From: a virus | Length of the DNA stretch: 64,000 nt | Direction: 5' to 3' (one strand) | IMG/VR virus record: IMGVR_UViG_3300007735_000799 | Span: 55,267 to 119,266 of that record | Shown: positions 1 through 6,765 of the stretch, piece after piece | Layout: the number at the start of each line of letters is the position of its first letter | Numbering within the stretch: position 1 is the first letter of the stretch | Program-made: the position numbers and the translations under genes | Notes under the pieces: generated by a model | The model's input: only the letters and a program-made list of their open reading frames with translations | What the model was told of the DNA's origin: nothing | Databases searched by the model: none

Positions 1-52
1 CTTGGCTCGGCGTTGGGTCTTTCAACCGTCCACCGAATTTGACGAGTTTCAT
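1..52 (-). CDS. Partial hypothetical protein (5' end only)
   Basis: An open frame begins with ATG at 52 and runs off the left edge, reading MKLVKFGGRLKDPTPSQ. A Shine-Dalgarno-like AGGA lies about nine bases upstream, in the loop of a hairpin at 53-72. Too little is visible to name it. It directly follows the half tRNA at 80-117, so it could be an ordinary small phage gene or an ORF inside an intervening sequence that splits that tRNA. Confidence 0.4.
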   Translation of the reverse strand, partial: MKLVKFGGRLKDPTPSQ

Positions 53-72
53 GTTTTGTATTCCTACAAAAC
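53..72 (-). other. Hairpin enclosing a ribosome binding site
   Basis: A perfect 8-bp inverted repeat, GTTTTGTA and TACAAAAC, closes a 4-base loop containing the AGGA upstream of the ATG at 52. It could sequester the ribosome binding site of the left-edge gene or be part of a larger RNA fold with the adjacent tRNA half. Confidence 0.5.
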
Positions 73-79
73 TGCTCCT

Positions 80-117
80 ATTGAAGTCGGCTACTCTACC
101 AATTGAGTTACCAGAGC
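80..117 (-). tRNA. 5' half of a tRNA, ending in the anticodon loop
   Basis: Read on the minus strand this has a 7-base acceptor strand GCTCTGG, the usual TA, a 4-bp D stem (ACTC/GAGT) around the canonical loop AATTGGTA, then GCCGA and the anticodon loop CTTCAAT. After the loop the matching 3' stem (TCGGC), T arm and acceptor 3' strand (CCAGAGC) do not follow. Either this is a decayed remnant or the 3' half lies beyond the left edge behind an intron. If intact, the loop would read anticodon TCA. Confidence 0.45.
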
Positions 118-133
118 ATATTAACTTGTAAGC

Positions 134-207
134 GTTCCTGATAGGATTTGAACCTATGACCTGATGCTTAGAAGGCATCTGCACTATCCGGGCTGTGCTA
201 CAGGAAC
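134..207 (-). tRNA. tRNA-Arg (anticodon TCT)
   Basis: A complete cloverleaf reads on the minus strand: acceptor GTTCCTG pairs with CAGGAAC, D stem GCAC/GTGC, anticodon stem GATGC/GCATC around loop CTTCTAA (anticodon TCT), and T arm ATAGG-TTCAAAT-CCTAT. No CCA is encoded. It decodes AGA, a codon T4-like phages often supplement. Confidence 0.93.
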
Positions 208-215
208 TTAGTTTT

Positions 216-488
216 TTAAGATTCCTGTTTTATACTTTTAACAGAATCCAATGTGAAACTGCGCCAAGCACTCTTATCCAAATCCCAAACGGAAATGGTG
301 GTATCGCTCTTCTTTCTAGGAGTCTTCGCTGTTGTGGATTCAACAACAGGAAGAACAGGAAGATGCTCGGTCTTCAAGGTGCAGCGCATCACTCGTTCAG
401 AACCATCACGCTTGGTGAAGGTAACAACACAAATGTTGTTGTGCAAAATTGCGCTGTATTCGTTTCGCTTATCTTCGGTGGTAATCAT
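216..488 (-). CDS. SH3-like beta-barrel small phage protein (DUF2693-like)
   Basis: This 90-residue protein has the pattern common in T4-like phages of a short beta-rich domain: CVVTFTKRDGSERVMRCTL, then SVWDLDKSAWRSFTLDSV near the C terminus. I recall this as the DUF2693/SH3-like family, of unknown function. Its ATG overlaps the stop of the upstream micro-protein by ATGA, so translation is probably coupled. Confidence 0.7.
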   Translation of the reverse strand: MITTEDKRNEYSAILHNNICVVTFTKRDGSERVMRCTLKTEHLPVLPVVESTTAKTPRKKSDTTISVWDLDKSAWRSFTLDSVKSIKQES

Positions 489-586
489 CGTCGCGTTTCC
501 TTGTCGTCAGTATACTTCATATAAGCCGACCATGCAAGAGTAATTGCTACAAAAACCAAAAGAAAAAATGTAACTGCGGAATCCAT
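485..586 (-). CDS. 33-residue membrane micro-protein
   Basis: The frame starts at 586 and reads MDSAVTFFLLVFVAITLAWS followed by a short charged tail ending KETRR. It is one transmembrane helix (about residues 4-20) with a cytoplasmic tail. The start overlaps the stop of the upstream gene (TAATG) and its stop overlaps the next start (ATGA), so it sits in a tightly coupled three-gene unit. Function unknown. Confidence 0.6.
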   Translation of the reverse strand: MDSAVTFFLLVFVAITLAWSAYMKYTDDKETRR

Positions 587-795
587 TATTGATCCAACTT
601 GTTATCGCTCAACCCACGAAACAATCCACTAAAGAATGCGTGTGTAAAGAAAAACGCTAGTGGAATCCATAGTGGAGAAAGAGTCCATCGCCAAGACCAA
701 TCCAATTGATCCATAACCTTCAGCACCACCAAAGTAATGGTGGAAGCGGCGGCGGCTGTTGCAACACTATTAAATGTATTGTTGGTTTGTTCCAT
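586..795 (-). CDS. Small membrane protein (69 aa)
   Basis: I chose the ATG at 795 (MEQTNNTF...), not the longer frame from 816, because a sigma70-like promoter has its -10 box ending seven bases before 795. Two hydrophobic segments are visible, about residues 10-25 and 33-55 (SPLWIPLAFFFTHAFF). The second resembles the WSWRW..SPLWIPLA pattern of small phage membrane proteins annotated as transmembrane Fragile-X-F-like; function unknown. Confidence 0.65.
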   Translation of the reverse strand: MEQTNNTFNSVATAAAASTITLVVLKVMDQLDWSWRWTLSPLWIPLAFFFTHAFFSGLFRGLSDNKLDQ

Positions 796-802
796 GTGGT
801 AT

Positions 803-831
803 ATCTTACCACACAAATCAGGTTAAGTCAA
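803..831 (-). promoter_or_regulatory. Sigma70-like promoter for the small membrane gene
   Basis: On the minus strand TTGACT (826-831) and TAAGAT (803-808) are separated by 17 bases. The -10 ends seven bases before the ATG at 795, which predicts a leaderless transcript. Confidence 0.6.
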
Positions 832-1242
832 GGCTCTTCTGATTGCATTTCCTCTAGCAAGCAAAGGTAATTTTAAATCAGTAGAACCCTTCATTTTTGA
901 AATTGATTTATAAACTTTACGAAGTGCTTTCAATGAATTTTTACTTTCGTGAATCTCTACCGCTTGCTTATCACCGTCTGTGGCTAAAGCAACCCATCCA
1001 CCGCTTCTACGCTTTTTTAAAGTTCCGTAGAAACGACGCATGGCTCCTGTGGGTTCACGAAGTGCCCAATCGTAAGATTCTTTACCTACGCGATAATCTC
1101 GGTGTTTTTTAACCATAACAGTAATGCAAGGTTTTTCGTGACGCATATCTGTGGGACGAATAACAATTGTGCCTGATGGTTCCACAGGTTTGTCTTCATC
1201 TGCTCCAGTTAATCTGTCCCACAAATCTCTAAAACTTGCCAT
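823..1242 (-). CDS. Hypothetical protein (139 aa)
   Basis: A soluble, basic protein starting MASFRDLWDRLTG. No family recognised. A K/R-rich middle (GTLKKRRSGGW) and C-terminal charged helices suggest nucleic-acid or protein binding, but nothing is diagnostic. It lies just downstream of the 64-aa gene. Confidence 0.6.
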   Translation of the reverse strand: MASFRDLWDRLTGADEDKPVEPSGTIVIRPTDMRHEKPCITVMVKKHRDYRVGKESYDWALREPTGAMRRFYGTLKKRRSGGWVALATDGDKQAVEIHESKNSLKALRKVYKSISKMKGSTDLKLPLLARGNAIRRALT

Positions 1243-1247
1243 TTGAT

Positions 1248-1442
1248 TTATTTACCGTAGTTTGGTTTTTTACGAGAATAAGGAGAAACTTCTATTGCTA
1301 CAGAAACTTTTTCATCGTTTATTGGAGAAGCAGCAACAACTTTAAGAAGAGGCAATCCTGGTCTGTCTATAACAGTTCCAAAAAGTAAAAAATTATTGTA
1401 TATTTCATTTGGAATAGAAACATTGACTACTTTTTTAGGCAT
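1248..1442 (-). CDS. Hypothetical small protein (64 aa)
   Basis: Begins MPKKVVNVSIPNEIYNN with an AGGAGA-type ribosome binding site just upstream. The first 15 residues resemble the strand of a ribbon-helix-helix protein, but the rest does not clearly continue that fold. Not otherwise recognised. Confidence 0.55.
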   Translation of the reverse strand: MPKKVVNVSIPNEIYNNFLLFGTVIDRPGLPLLKVVAASPINDEKVSVAIEVSPYSRKKPNYGK

Positions 1443-1469
1443 AGAATATCTCCTTTAAGTATATTGCTA

Positions 1470-2276
1470 TCATAGTGTTTCCACTAATTGCTTAAGTTTC
1501 ATGTAAACTCTAGATTGAACCATGACACTATTCTTAGCATTTTGTATATGAACATATCCTTTTTTGATGGCATCGTTGTCTAGTTTTATGTTACTAATTC
1601 TATCAGAATCATCACCATCCAAATATGTTGTTACAGTAATTCCATATTTTTTTGCTAAAAACCATAAGTAATATTGCTCGGATATTGTGGCTGGCATCCA
1701 TGTTTTTTCTTTATACATCACTTCAAATACATCTTTATTTTTTGCGTCTAAACTGAAATCCAAAGCACTCTTTGCATATTTTTTTATAAACTCATAATTT
1801 GTTCCACCAAAAATTCCCATGTTGTATGCTTTATGTGTCTTATCTGGCAATTCAAATTCATATTTCTCACCTATGTTAGCATAAAATTTTTCAAGTTTAT
1901 AATTATTGTATGCGTAAACTTCTGTACTCTGAACCACAATATCATTTTGTATAAACTCTTCAGGAATAGGTTTCATTAAAAGAACATCGTAATCTATATG
2001 TAAAAATGGTTCTTCTTTTTCTGCCAATAGTTTATAAGCATACAGTTTACCTAATGCCCAGTTACGATTTTCAACTCCATCAAAAACATCCAAATCTGTT
2101 GTTATGTTTGTGAATGGAGCATCTCGGAATAGATCTTTACTTTTACTATCCGTAATAAGTGTTATTTCTTTATAGTGTTTCACGGCATAACTTGCGGATA
2201 GTTTATGCAACCCCAAAACATATTCGTTGGGTGTTTTTTGATATCCACCAGACCAATAAGACATATAAACCTTCAT
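1470..2276 (-). CDS. Glycosyltransferase-like protein (DUF6734 type)
   Basis: 268 residues with a GT-A-like layout: N-terminal MKVYMSYWSGGY, a charged middle, WALGKLYAYKLL, then FLHIDYDVLLMKPIP whose D95-x-D97 is the expected metal/nucleotide-sugar DxD. This matches the DUF6734 family of putative glycosyltransferases as I recall it. A likely role is sugar transfer to a phage or host surface component. A good AGGAG site precedes the ATG. The substrate cannot be told. Confidence 0.65.
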   Translation of the reverse strand: MKVYMSYWSGGYQKTPNEYVLGLHKLSASYAVKHYKEITLITDSKSKDLFRDAPFTNITTDLDVFDGVENRNWALGKLYAYKLLAEKEEPFLHIDYDVLLMKPIPEEFIQNDIVVQSTEVYAYNNYKLEKFYANIGEKYEFELPDKTHKAYNMGIFGGTNYEFIKKYAKSALDFSLDAKNKDVFEVMYKEKTWMPATISEQYYLWFLAKKYGITVTTYLDGDDSDRISNIKLDNDAIKKGYVHIQNAKNSVMVQSRVYMKLKQLVETL

Positions 2277-2296
2277 AATTATAACTCCTATTTGTT

Positions 2297-2611
2297 TTAT
2301 CGTTTGGCTGTTTGCCAGTCTGGAACTTGCGGGAGTGATTGGTCAGCAACTGCTTCTTTAGCATTTGCTCCTGCGGCTTTTAGCCACTTTGCAACTGTTT
2401 CTCTGCGTCGTTCCGCATGTAAAGCATTCTCAACTTCCCAAGCAAATTTCTTGTGACGAATTTTCTTTTTGTCTATATCGTCTGTGCCTTCAAAATCTTC
2501 CACATCAAAATCAGCGGGAATCACATCAGCAAAAAATCCAAGACCATAATTGAAAATGGCTGTACTATTGCCTGCGCCTTCTTCCTTGATGTAATTCTTA
2601 AAAGACTTCAT
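2297..2611 (-). CDS. Protein with capsid-targeting-like leader (104 aa)
   Basis: The N terminus MKSFKNYIKEEGAG fits the leader seen in about 19 proteins of this window and resembles the T4 capsid-targeting sequence; cleavage would follow IKE, a weaker form of the [LI]-x-E prohead-protease site. The rest is acidic then Ala-rich (AAGANAKEAVADQ) with no recognised domain. The start overlaps the stop of the lipoprotein gene. Probably a head-packaged protein; function unknown. Confidence 0.6.
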   Translation of the reverse strand: MKSFKNYIKEEGAGNSTAIFNYGLGFFADVIPADFDVEDFEGTDDIDKKKIRHKKFAWEVENALHAERRRETVAKWLKAAGANAKEAVADQSLPQVPDWQTAKR

Positions 2612-2883
2612 TACTCAGATTTAGGAGTTTTAATTTCTTCTGTTTCTTCTTCTTTGCAAGGTGTCTTAAAATATTGATTATAAGCCCACACCACAACCAA
2701 GAACACAACAGGCAGATACCATAGAATCCATCCCCAATTAGTTGTTAGATGGGCGTTGTTTGTAATTTCCCATTGAAGTTTCTTCATCACCACATTGTCT
2801 TTCGTGGTATCAGGAACAATAACTGGTGCTGTGCTGCAAGCCGTTAAAACGAGTGAAGCGATTAGTCCGATTAGGTATTTCAT
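2611..2883 (-). CDS. Lipoprotein with C-terminal membrane anchor (u-spanin-like layout)
   Basis: I place the start at 2883 because the frame then opens with a lipoprotein signal, MKYLIGLIASLVLTAC, lipobox LTAC with Cys at residue 16. A second hydrophobic segment (WILWYLPVVFLVVVWAY) lies near residues 52-70, followed by a charged tail (EEETEEIKTPKSE). An outer-membrane lipid anchor plus an inner-membrane helix is the layout of unimolecular spanins that fuse host membranes at lysis. The periplasmic stretch is only about 35 residues, much shorter than known u-spanins, so this is a hypothesis. The neighbouring holin-like gene supports it. Confidence 0.55.
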   Translation of the reverse strand: MKYLIGLIASLVLTACSTAPVIVPDTTKDNVVMKKLQWEITNNAHLTTNWGWILWYLPVVFLVVVWAYNQYFKTPCKEEETEEIKTPKSE

Positions 2884-2893
2884 GTTTACTCCT

Positions 2894-3322
2894 TTACGAC
2901 TTGTTTGCTGCTGCTGCTGAACCAAAGTAGAATCCTACAATGCTCAACAAGATTTGACGATTCTCTGATGTGAACAAGAACCCGTTGATTTCCACGAAGT
3001 ACTTTCTCAGAACATCAGGCCCCAAGAAATTGGTTTGAGTTGCATCCACTTCAACGAATGTAGGAACACCAAAGAAGGGCAACACAAACGGAGCCAAGAA
3101 AGTTGCAAACAAGGTTGACAGAACTATAATCTGACGCACTCCCTTACCCATATCTAACGGAACACGCTCAACTGCTTTTTGTTGATTATCGGTGGTCTGC
3201 TTGTTTGCAGCCATCATCTGCTGAAACATTTCTTTTTGATCTTGAGACTTCTGTGCTATAAAGCGAAACAGAAAGCCTACCGCTGAACCACCAAGCATTG
3301 ACAATAGTTCTATCATAGGCAT
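2894..3322 (-). CDS. Holin-like membrane protein
   Basis: 142 residues with three hydrophobic segments: about 5-22 (LLSMLGGSAVGFLFRF), 62-87 (IIVLSTLFATFLAPFVLPFF) and 121-139 (ILLSIVGFYFGSAAAA), plus a charged loop rich in K, Q and E between the first two. The order resembles the three-TM holin-type proteins of gene transfer agents and phages. A late promoter (3349-3356) drives it and an AAGGGG site precedes ATG. Role inferred: inner-membrane pore formation at lysis. Confidence 0.6.
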   Translation of the reverse strand: MPMIELLSMLGGSAVGFLFRFIAQKSQDQKEMFQQMMAANKQTTDNQQKAVERVPLDMGKGVRQIIVLSTLFATFLAPFVLPFFGVPTFVEVDATQTNFLGPDVLRKYFVEINGFLFTSENRQILLSIVGFYFGSAAAANKS

Positions 3323-3348
3323 ACCAGCCCCTTTCTAAAAATACTAAA

Positions 3349-3356
3349 GTATTTAG
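3349..3356 (-). promoter_or_regulatory. T4-type late promoter
   Basis: CTAAATAC on the minus strand, 27 bases before the holin-like gene. This octamer matches the T4-like late -10 element that gp55-programmed RNA polymerase recognises. Confidence 0.65.
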
Positions 3357-3364
3357 GCGGCAAA

Positions 3365-3394
3365 TGAAAAGGGGAGGAGTCTCCTCCTCCCCTC
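3365..3394 (-). terminator. Intrinsic terminator after the beta-barrel gene
   Basis: GGGGAGGAG pairs with CTCCTCCCC (3371-3392) and is followed on the minus strand by TTTT. It isolates the barrel gene from the holin-like operon. Confidence 0.75.
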
Positions 3395-3415
3395 TCAAAG
3401 AATCTATTTTATAAA

Positions 3416-4186
3416 TCAGAACTTGATGCCGATACCAGCAGTCACATTCCACGAGTTCTCGTTGGCAGCATTCATTTCCTGCCATACAGGAACGCCGAAG
3501 CCTGCGTTTAGGTCAACATTGTTGGAGACCTTCCACTCAGCCTTTGGGCCAAGGAAAGCCACATTGCTGCCCTCGGTGTACCACTGGTTCAAGTCTACGC
3601 CGACCTGTAGACTGCTCCACTTGTAGGCAACAAACGACTCAGCATTGAGACCGTAGTTGTTGAAGTTACCAAACACAGGAGTGTAAGCGTATGAGCCAAC
3701 CCACAGAACATCAAAGGTCTGTGTGTAAGCAACCGAACCCCAAGTCATATCGTAATTAAAACCAACATGTGGGTTCACATTGTCGGTGTTGTAACCAGCA
3801 GAACCGGTTGGCATCCATGCGCCACCTTCAACAGCGAAGTTGGTGTTTGCACCAAGGAACTTTGCGTCCTTGACCAAACCGTATTCAACGCCGATGTCAA
3901 TAGCACCGTAGCCTGTTACATCTTGCGAGTAAACAGGAACAGTAATGTGCCATCCAAGCAAGTCATACAACTTGCCGCTGATGGTGGAATCCAACTCAGT
4001 TACAGTACTAACATTCGTCTTTCCCCAAAAGGTCAAGGTTTCATCAACCGAGATACTGTTGAAGAGAGAAGCCGATGCCTGCGGAGCAGGAGCGGTAGTA
4101 GTTGCAGCAGCCTGTTGAGCAACTGCATTGCTGTTTGCCAAAACTACTACGGCTACAGCAGCGAGGTATCTAAAGAATCGTGTCAT
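3416..4186 (-). CDS. Secreted outer-membrane beta-barrel-like protein
   Basis: The start at 4186 is chosen for its AAGGAGA site and because it opens a signal peptide (MTRFFRYLAAVAVVVLANS, cleavage near AVA-QQ). After an Ala/Pro-rich linker the chain is made of alternating aromatic/polar beta strands (VAYTQTFDVLW, GFNYDMTWGS, FVAYKWSSLQVGVDL) and ends VTAGIGIKF, with the C-terminal Phe expected of a BAM-inserted porin. 256 residues would suit an 8-10 strand barrel. Separate promoter region and terminator suggest independent control. Likely located in the host outer membrane; could block receptors, alter permeability or aid lysis. Unusual for a phage. Confidence 0.65.
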   Translation of the reverse strand: MTRFFRYLAAVAVVVLANSNAVAQQAAATTTAPAPQASASLFNSISVDETLTFWGKTNVSTVTELDSTISGKLYDLLGWHITVPVYSQDVTGYGAIDIGVEYGLVKDAKFLGANTNFAVEGGAWMPTGSAGYNTDNVNPHVGFNYDMTWGSVAYTQTFDVLWVGSYAYTPVFGNFNNYGLNAESFVAYKWSSLQVGVDLNQWYTEGSNVAFLGPKAEWKVSNNVDLNAGFGVPVWQEMNAANENSWNVTAGIGIKF

Positions 4187-4211
4187 TACATTTCTCCTTA
4201 TATAAGTTAAA

Positions 4212-4229
4212 CCCCTCAACTCCGAGGGG
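4212..4229 (-). other. Leader hairpin upstream of the barrel gene
   Basis: CCCCTC and GAGGGG form a 6-bp stem with a short loop 25-45 bases before the barrel start, preceded on the minus strand by TATACT, a possible -10. It may be a leader hairpin or a weak terminator of the upstream 49-aa gene. Confidence 0.35.
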
Positions 4230-4278
4230 TCTAGTATATTGGCCTGAAATGTGTTTAGGATACCATTTATAAAATGGT

Positions 4279-4428
4279 TTAGATTTTAACTTTTTCAGCA
4301 CGAAGCGTCATGTTGATGTGTGCTGGATAAGTTTTAGGCAATCCTGAACGAGAAACGCCACTTGGACGATTTCTAGTTTTGTATCCGCCTTTTTTAAAAG
4401 CCTTACTCGTGTCCTTGTTCTTTGCCAT
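4279..4428 (-). CDS. Small basic protein (49 aa)
   Basis: A frame too short for usual cut-offs starts at 4428: MAKNKDTSKAFKKGGYKTRN, then a Gly/Ser/Arg stretch, ending MTLRAEKVKI. Rich in K and R. It overlaps the 3' end of the upstream gene by 26 bases, and a GGCAAAACAGA context precedes the ATG. Function unknown. Confidence 0.5.
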   Translation of the reverse strand: MAKNKDTSKAFKKGGYKTRNRPSGVSRSGLPKTYPAHINMTLRAEKVKI

Positions 4429-4591
4429 CTGTTTTGCCTTTCACTTTCACTTCTTTCTTTACATCTTCAAGTTCTTCTTGCGCCTTTAACTCTTCTTTAG
4501 TTTCTGATGGTAGAGAAATTTCATTAACTGGTTTTATCTTACCAATCTCTACTCTTTCTCTAAAATTTGGCCCAAGAAAAAAATTACCCAT
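4403..4591 (-). CDS. Hypothetical charged protein (62 aa)
   Basis: Starts MGNFFLGPNFRERVEIG and continues into a highly charged E/K-rich coil (KEELKAQEELEDVKKEVK). Its ATG overlaps the stop of the 298-aa gene (TAATG). No family recognised. Confidence 0.55.
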   Translation of the reverse strand: MGNFFLGPNFRERVEIGKIKPVNEISLPSETKEELKAQEELEDVKKEVKVKGKTDGKEQGHE

Positions 4592-5487
4592 TAAGCGTAT
4601 CCCTTCATCACCAAGTTGTGTGCTTGTGTGAAGCCTTTAACGATTTCGTTCCAATCACGAAGATTGATGAATGCTCTGTGTACAGTTTCTTCATCGCCAG
4701 AATCTCCACCTGAGCAGACATTTGCTTTCTTGCAAAGTGCATCAGGAATGAAACTCAGATCGCCGTAGACCGACCAAGTTTGACGGTATCCACCAAAAGT
4801 CTTCTTGATACCACCCTCAGAGTAAATCACCATGATGGTTCCAATTCCAGGAATGATCTTTTCAATTGCGGGAATACCAGGACCTGTTGGATCGTCTAGC
4901 GTTGTTGCCTTCCATCCTTGTGGTGGACGGTTATAAAAATCTGGAATCTTTGGTGCAGTTTTCTTACCACCGAATCCAAAAATCTTCTCTTGTAGAGAAC
5001 GCTTTGCTTCTTCAAATATCTTACGCTGATAGTGTGGTGCACTGCCGCTAAGTTCAGCAGACTCCACCTTGGAGAAGTTATACTTCTGAGCCAAACCAGG
5101 AATAATCTCTGAGGCTAGGCGAGAAATCAAATCTCTTTCCTTCTGTGTGCATTCAGTATTGAGAATTTTTAGAACCTTTTCAGGACTGTTTGCATTGCTA
5201 TTGATCTTTGCAGCCAATCGTGGAAGAACCACAGAAGAGAAACTTGTAAGAAGTAGTTGCTCTGCTGGAGTAGCCTTGGTCTTGAACCATCCAAAGAATT
5301 CATTTACAGGAATAACTATGTGTGGTGTCTTGTCTGAAAGTACGCGAAGCATCTCGTCAAGAGTAACTTCACGATCTTCGTTCACAGACTGATTTTCAAC
5401 TTTTGGAGCGGCGATTTCGTTGGAAACAACCGACTTGGGTTGAAACTTGGCGGCTTCTTCCTGTAATTTCTTATTGTAATGGTACAT
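4591..5487 (-). CDS. Hypothetical protein, possible virion component (298 aa)
   Basis: No domain recognised. The N-terminal third is helical and charged; the C-terminal half is Gly/Pro-rich (GIPAIEKIIPGIGTIMVIY) and ends in an aromatic helix. A late promoter (5515-5522) precedes it, consistent with a structural or assembly role. It is divergent from the plus-strand pair at 5585-6765. Confidence 0.55.
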   Translation of the reverse strand: MYHYNKKLQEEAAKFQPKSVVSNEIAAPKVENQSVNEDREVTLDEMLRVLSDKTPHIVIPVNEFFGWFKTKATPAEQLLLTSFSSVVLPRLAAKINSNANSPEKVLKILNTECTQKERDLISRLASEIIPGLAQKYNFSKVESAELSGSAPHYQRKIFEEAKRSLQEKIFGFGGKKTAPKIPDFYNRPPQGWKATTLDDPTGPGIPAIEKIIPGIGTIMVIYSEGGIKKTFGGYRQTWSVYGDLSFIPDALCKKANVCSGGDSGDEETVHRAFINLRDWNEIVKGFTQAHNLVMKGYA

Positions 5488-5514
5488 TGTCTCTCCCTGA
5501 AAATAGGTTCTAGT

Positions 5515-5522
5515 TTATTTAT
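5515..5522 (-). promoter_or_regulatory. T4-type late promoter
   Basis: ATAAATAA on the minus strand, 28 bases before the 298-aa gene. It is one arm of a divergent late-promoter pair with 5550-5557. Confidence 0.6.
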
Positions 5523-5549
5523 GTTGCAAAATACGGCGGTTAAAATTAC

Positions 5550-5557
5550 ATAAATAC
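5550..5557 (+). promoter_or_regulatory. T4-type late promoter
   Basis: ATAAATAC on the plus strand, 27 bases before the gene at 5585, divergent from the promoter at 5515-5522. Confidence 0.65.
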
Positions 5558-5584
5558 TCAAAAATGCCTCTAAAGGAGCGTACC

Positions 5585-6196
5585 ATGAACTCGGATTTTA
5601 ACTTTCGTACCCCACTAAAAGCAAAGAACAATATCCTATCGGAAGCGTTCAAGCGTATCGGCAAGATTGCCGCAGATAACTTTAGCCCACTCAAGGGTAA
5701 GGGTTCTGAAAACTTGGTGGAGGCGGTTACTCTAGACCCAACAGAACGAGAGATTTTTCTGTATACCGTGAACCATCATGGCATCTATCGCAGTCGCATC
5801 ACCCCAATTATTGACAACTATAAAAAGAAGATCAGCGGTGGTAAGTTTGATCGTAACCTTGCAACCAAAGGATTCACCTACGCTGTTGAAGACGGCATCA
5901 AGGAATACAACAAAGAGAACGGAACCACAATCAAAATGAATCCTGCCTCGCGCATGCGCGTGGCTGAAAAGATGCTTGAGTATTACGGCGAAGAGATTGG
6001 CATGTCTGCTCGTAATGTATCGGTACACAAAGAAGAAGTGGCAGACGAAATTAAACTATCAGAAGTGTCGCCACCAGCAGGTGCTGCTCGCAGATTCTCC
6101 AAGAAGCCAGAAGTTAAAGCCTCTTTCAAGAAGCGTTACGGAGATCGTTGGAAGGAAGTAATGTACGCCACCGCTTGGAAAATGCACAATAAATGA
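5585..6196 (+). CDS. Hypothetical phage protein with C-terminal FKKRYGDRW motif
   Basis: Start chosen at 5585 (MNSDFNF) because AAAGGAG lies nine bases upstream; the in-frame ATG at 5564 has no such site. The 203-residue chain is helical and ends SFKKRYGDRWKEVMYATAWK, a short C-terminal motif I recognise from several unrelated phage proteins; its meaning is unknown. Stop and next start overlap as ATGA. A VVPPAG-like break and an LSE near residue 158 could be protease sites, but no leader is present. Confidence 0.6.
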   Translation: MNSDFNFRTPLKAKNNILSEAFKRIGKIAADNFSPLKGKGSENLVEAVTLDPTEREIFLYTVNHHGIYRSRITPIIDNYKKKISGGKFDRNLATKGFTYAVEDGIKEYNKENGTTIKMNPASRMRVAEKMLEYYGEEIGMSARNVSVHKEEVADEIKLSEVSPPAGAARRFSKKPEVKASFKKRYGDRWKEVMYATAWKMHNK

Positions 6197-6765
6197 AATC
6201 GTTTCGCTCATTCCTAACCGAAGCACCTGATTGCGCCGAACAATCCAAATTTATTTGGAAGGGTGCGGTTAAATCTGTTGCTGTATGCAATTTCAAGGAT
6301 GGGGTTGTATGGAAGGGAGCAACACAATCGGTTCCTCTTTTTAACATCAAGGGTGGTGTAATGTGGGAGGGTGTGCTGCAAGCCAAGGCTATCGGCAACT
6401 TCAAAGAAGGAATTCTTTGGGAAGGCATGGTTCAAGAAAAAGCCTTGTGCAACATTCGTGAAAATACCGTATGGCAAGGTATGCTTCAAGCCAAGGCAAT
6501 TTGTAATTTTGGAACTGCTGATGTTCCTGATGCCAAACCGGTATGCAATCAAGAAACCGTATTCGTATGGCGAGAGATGGTTAAGAGTGAAGCCATTCTT
6601 AACTTTAATATGAAAATGAGTAATCACACTAAACTTGCGATTGCATACACCTTTGTTATGAAGAATTCTTCTCCTAAAGTAAATAAAAAAACAGCCTCGG
6701 GGGATAAGCCCAAGGCTGTTAAAATCACACCAAAACCAAATAAGGTTCAGGCGTCCAAAGCGTAA
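6193..6765 (+). CDS. Tryptophan-repeat protein with capsid-targeting-like leader
   Basis: The leader MKSFRSFLTEAP matches the T4 capsid-targeting form with cleavage expected after LTE. Residues 19-140 consist of about six tandem units of 18 residues, consensus [VI]W[KE]G-x6-[AV]-x2-N-[FI]-K-x-G (for example VMWEGVLQAKAIGNFKEG). The tail is Lys/Pro-rich and basic. Beta-arch or beta-roll folding is likely. The C terminus overlaps the convergent gene at 6747 and contains a terminator hairpin. Function unknown; probably head-packaged. Confidence 0.65.
   Translation: MKSFRSFLTEAPDCAEQSKFIWKGAVKSVAVCNFKDGVVWKGATQSVPLFNIKGGVMWEGVLQAKAIGNFKEGILWEGMVQEKALCNIRENTVWQGMLQAKAICNFGTADVPDAKPVCNQETVFVWREMVKSEAILNFNMKMSNHTKLAIAYTFVMKNSSPKVNKKTASGDKPKAVKITPKPNKVQASKA
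6300..6613 (+). repeat. 54-base coding repeats (18-residue W-x-G units)
   Basis: Five to six in-frame repeats of 54 bases, each encoding a [VI]W[KE]G...N[FI] unit. DNA identity is partial; the two units around GCTGCAAGCCAAGG and GCTTCAAGCCAAGG are closest, so the array grew by duplication. Confidence 0.65.
6688..6722. terminator. Hairpin terminator inside the 3' coding end
   Basis: AACAGCCT pairs with AGGCTGTT with an inner GGG/CCC extension, flanked by A- and T-rich sequence on both sides. It lies between two convergent genes and within the coding tail of the repeat protein, so it may end transcription from either direction. Confidence 0.55.

Noticed and set aside
53-207. tmRNA at the left edge
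   Set aside because: The tRNA-like piece lacks the tmRNA 3' half and a tag frame; the second tRNA is an ordinary tRNA-Arg.
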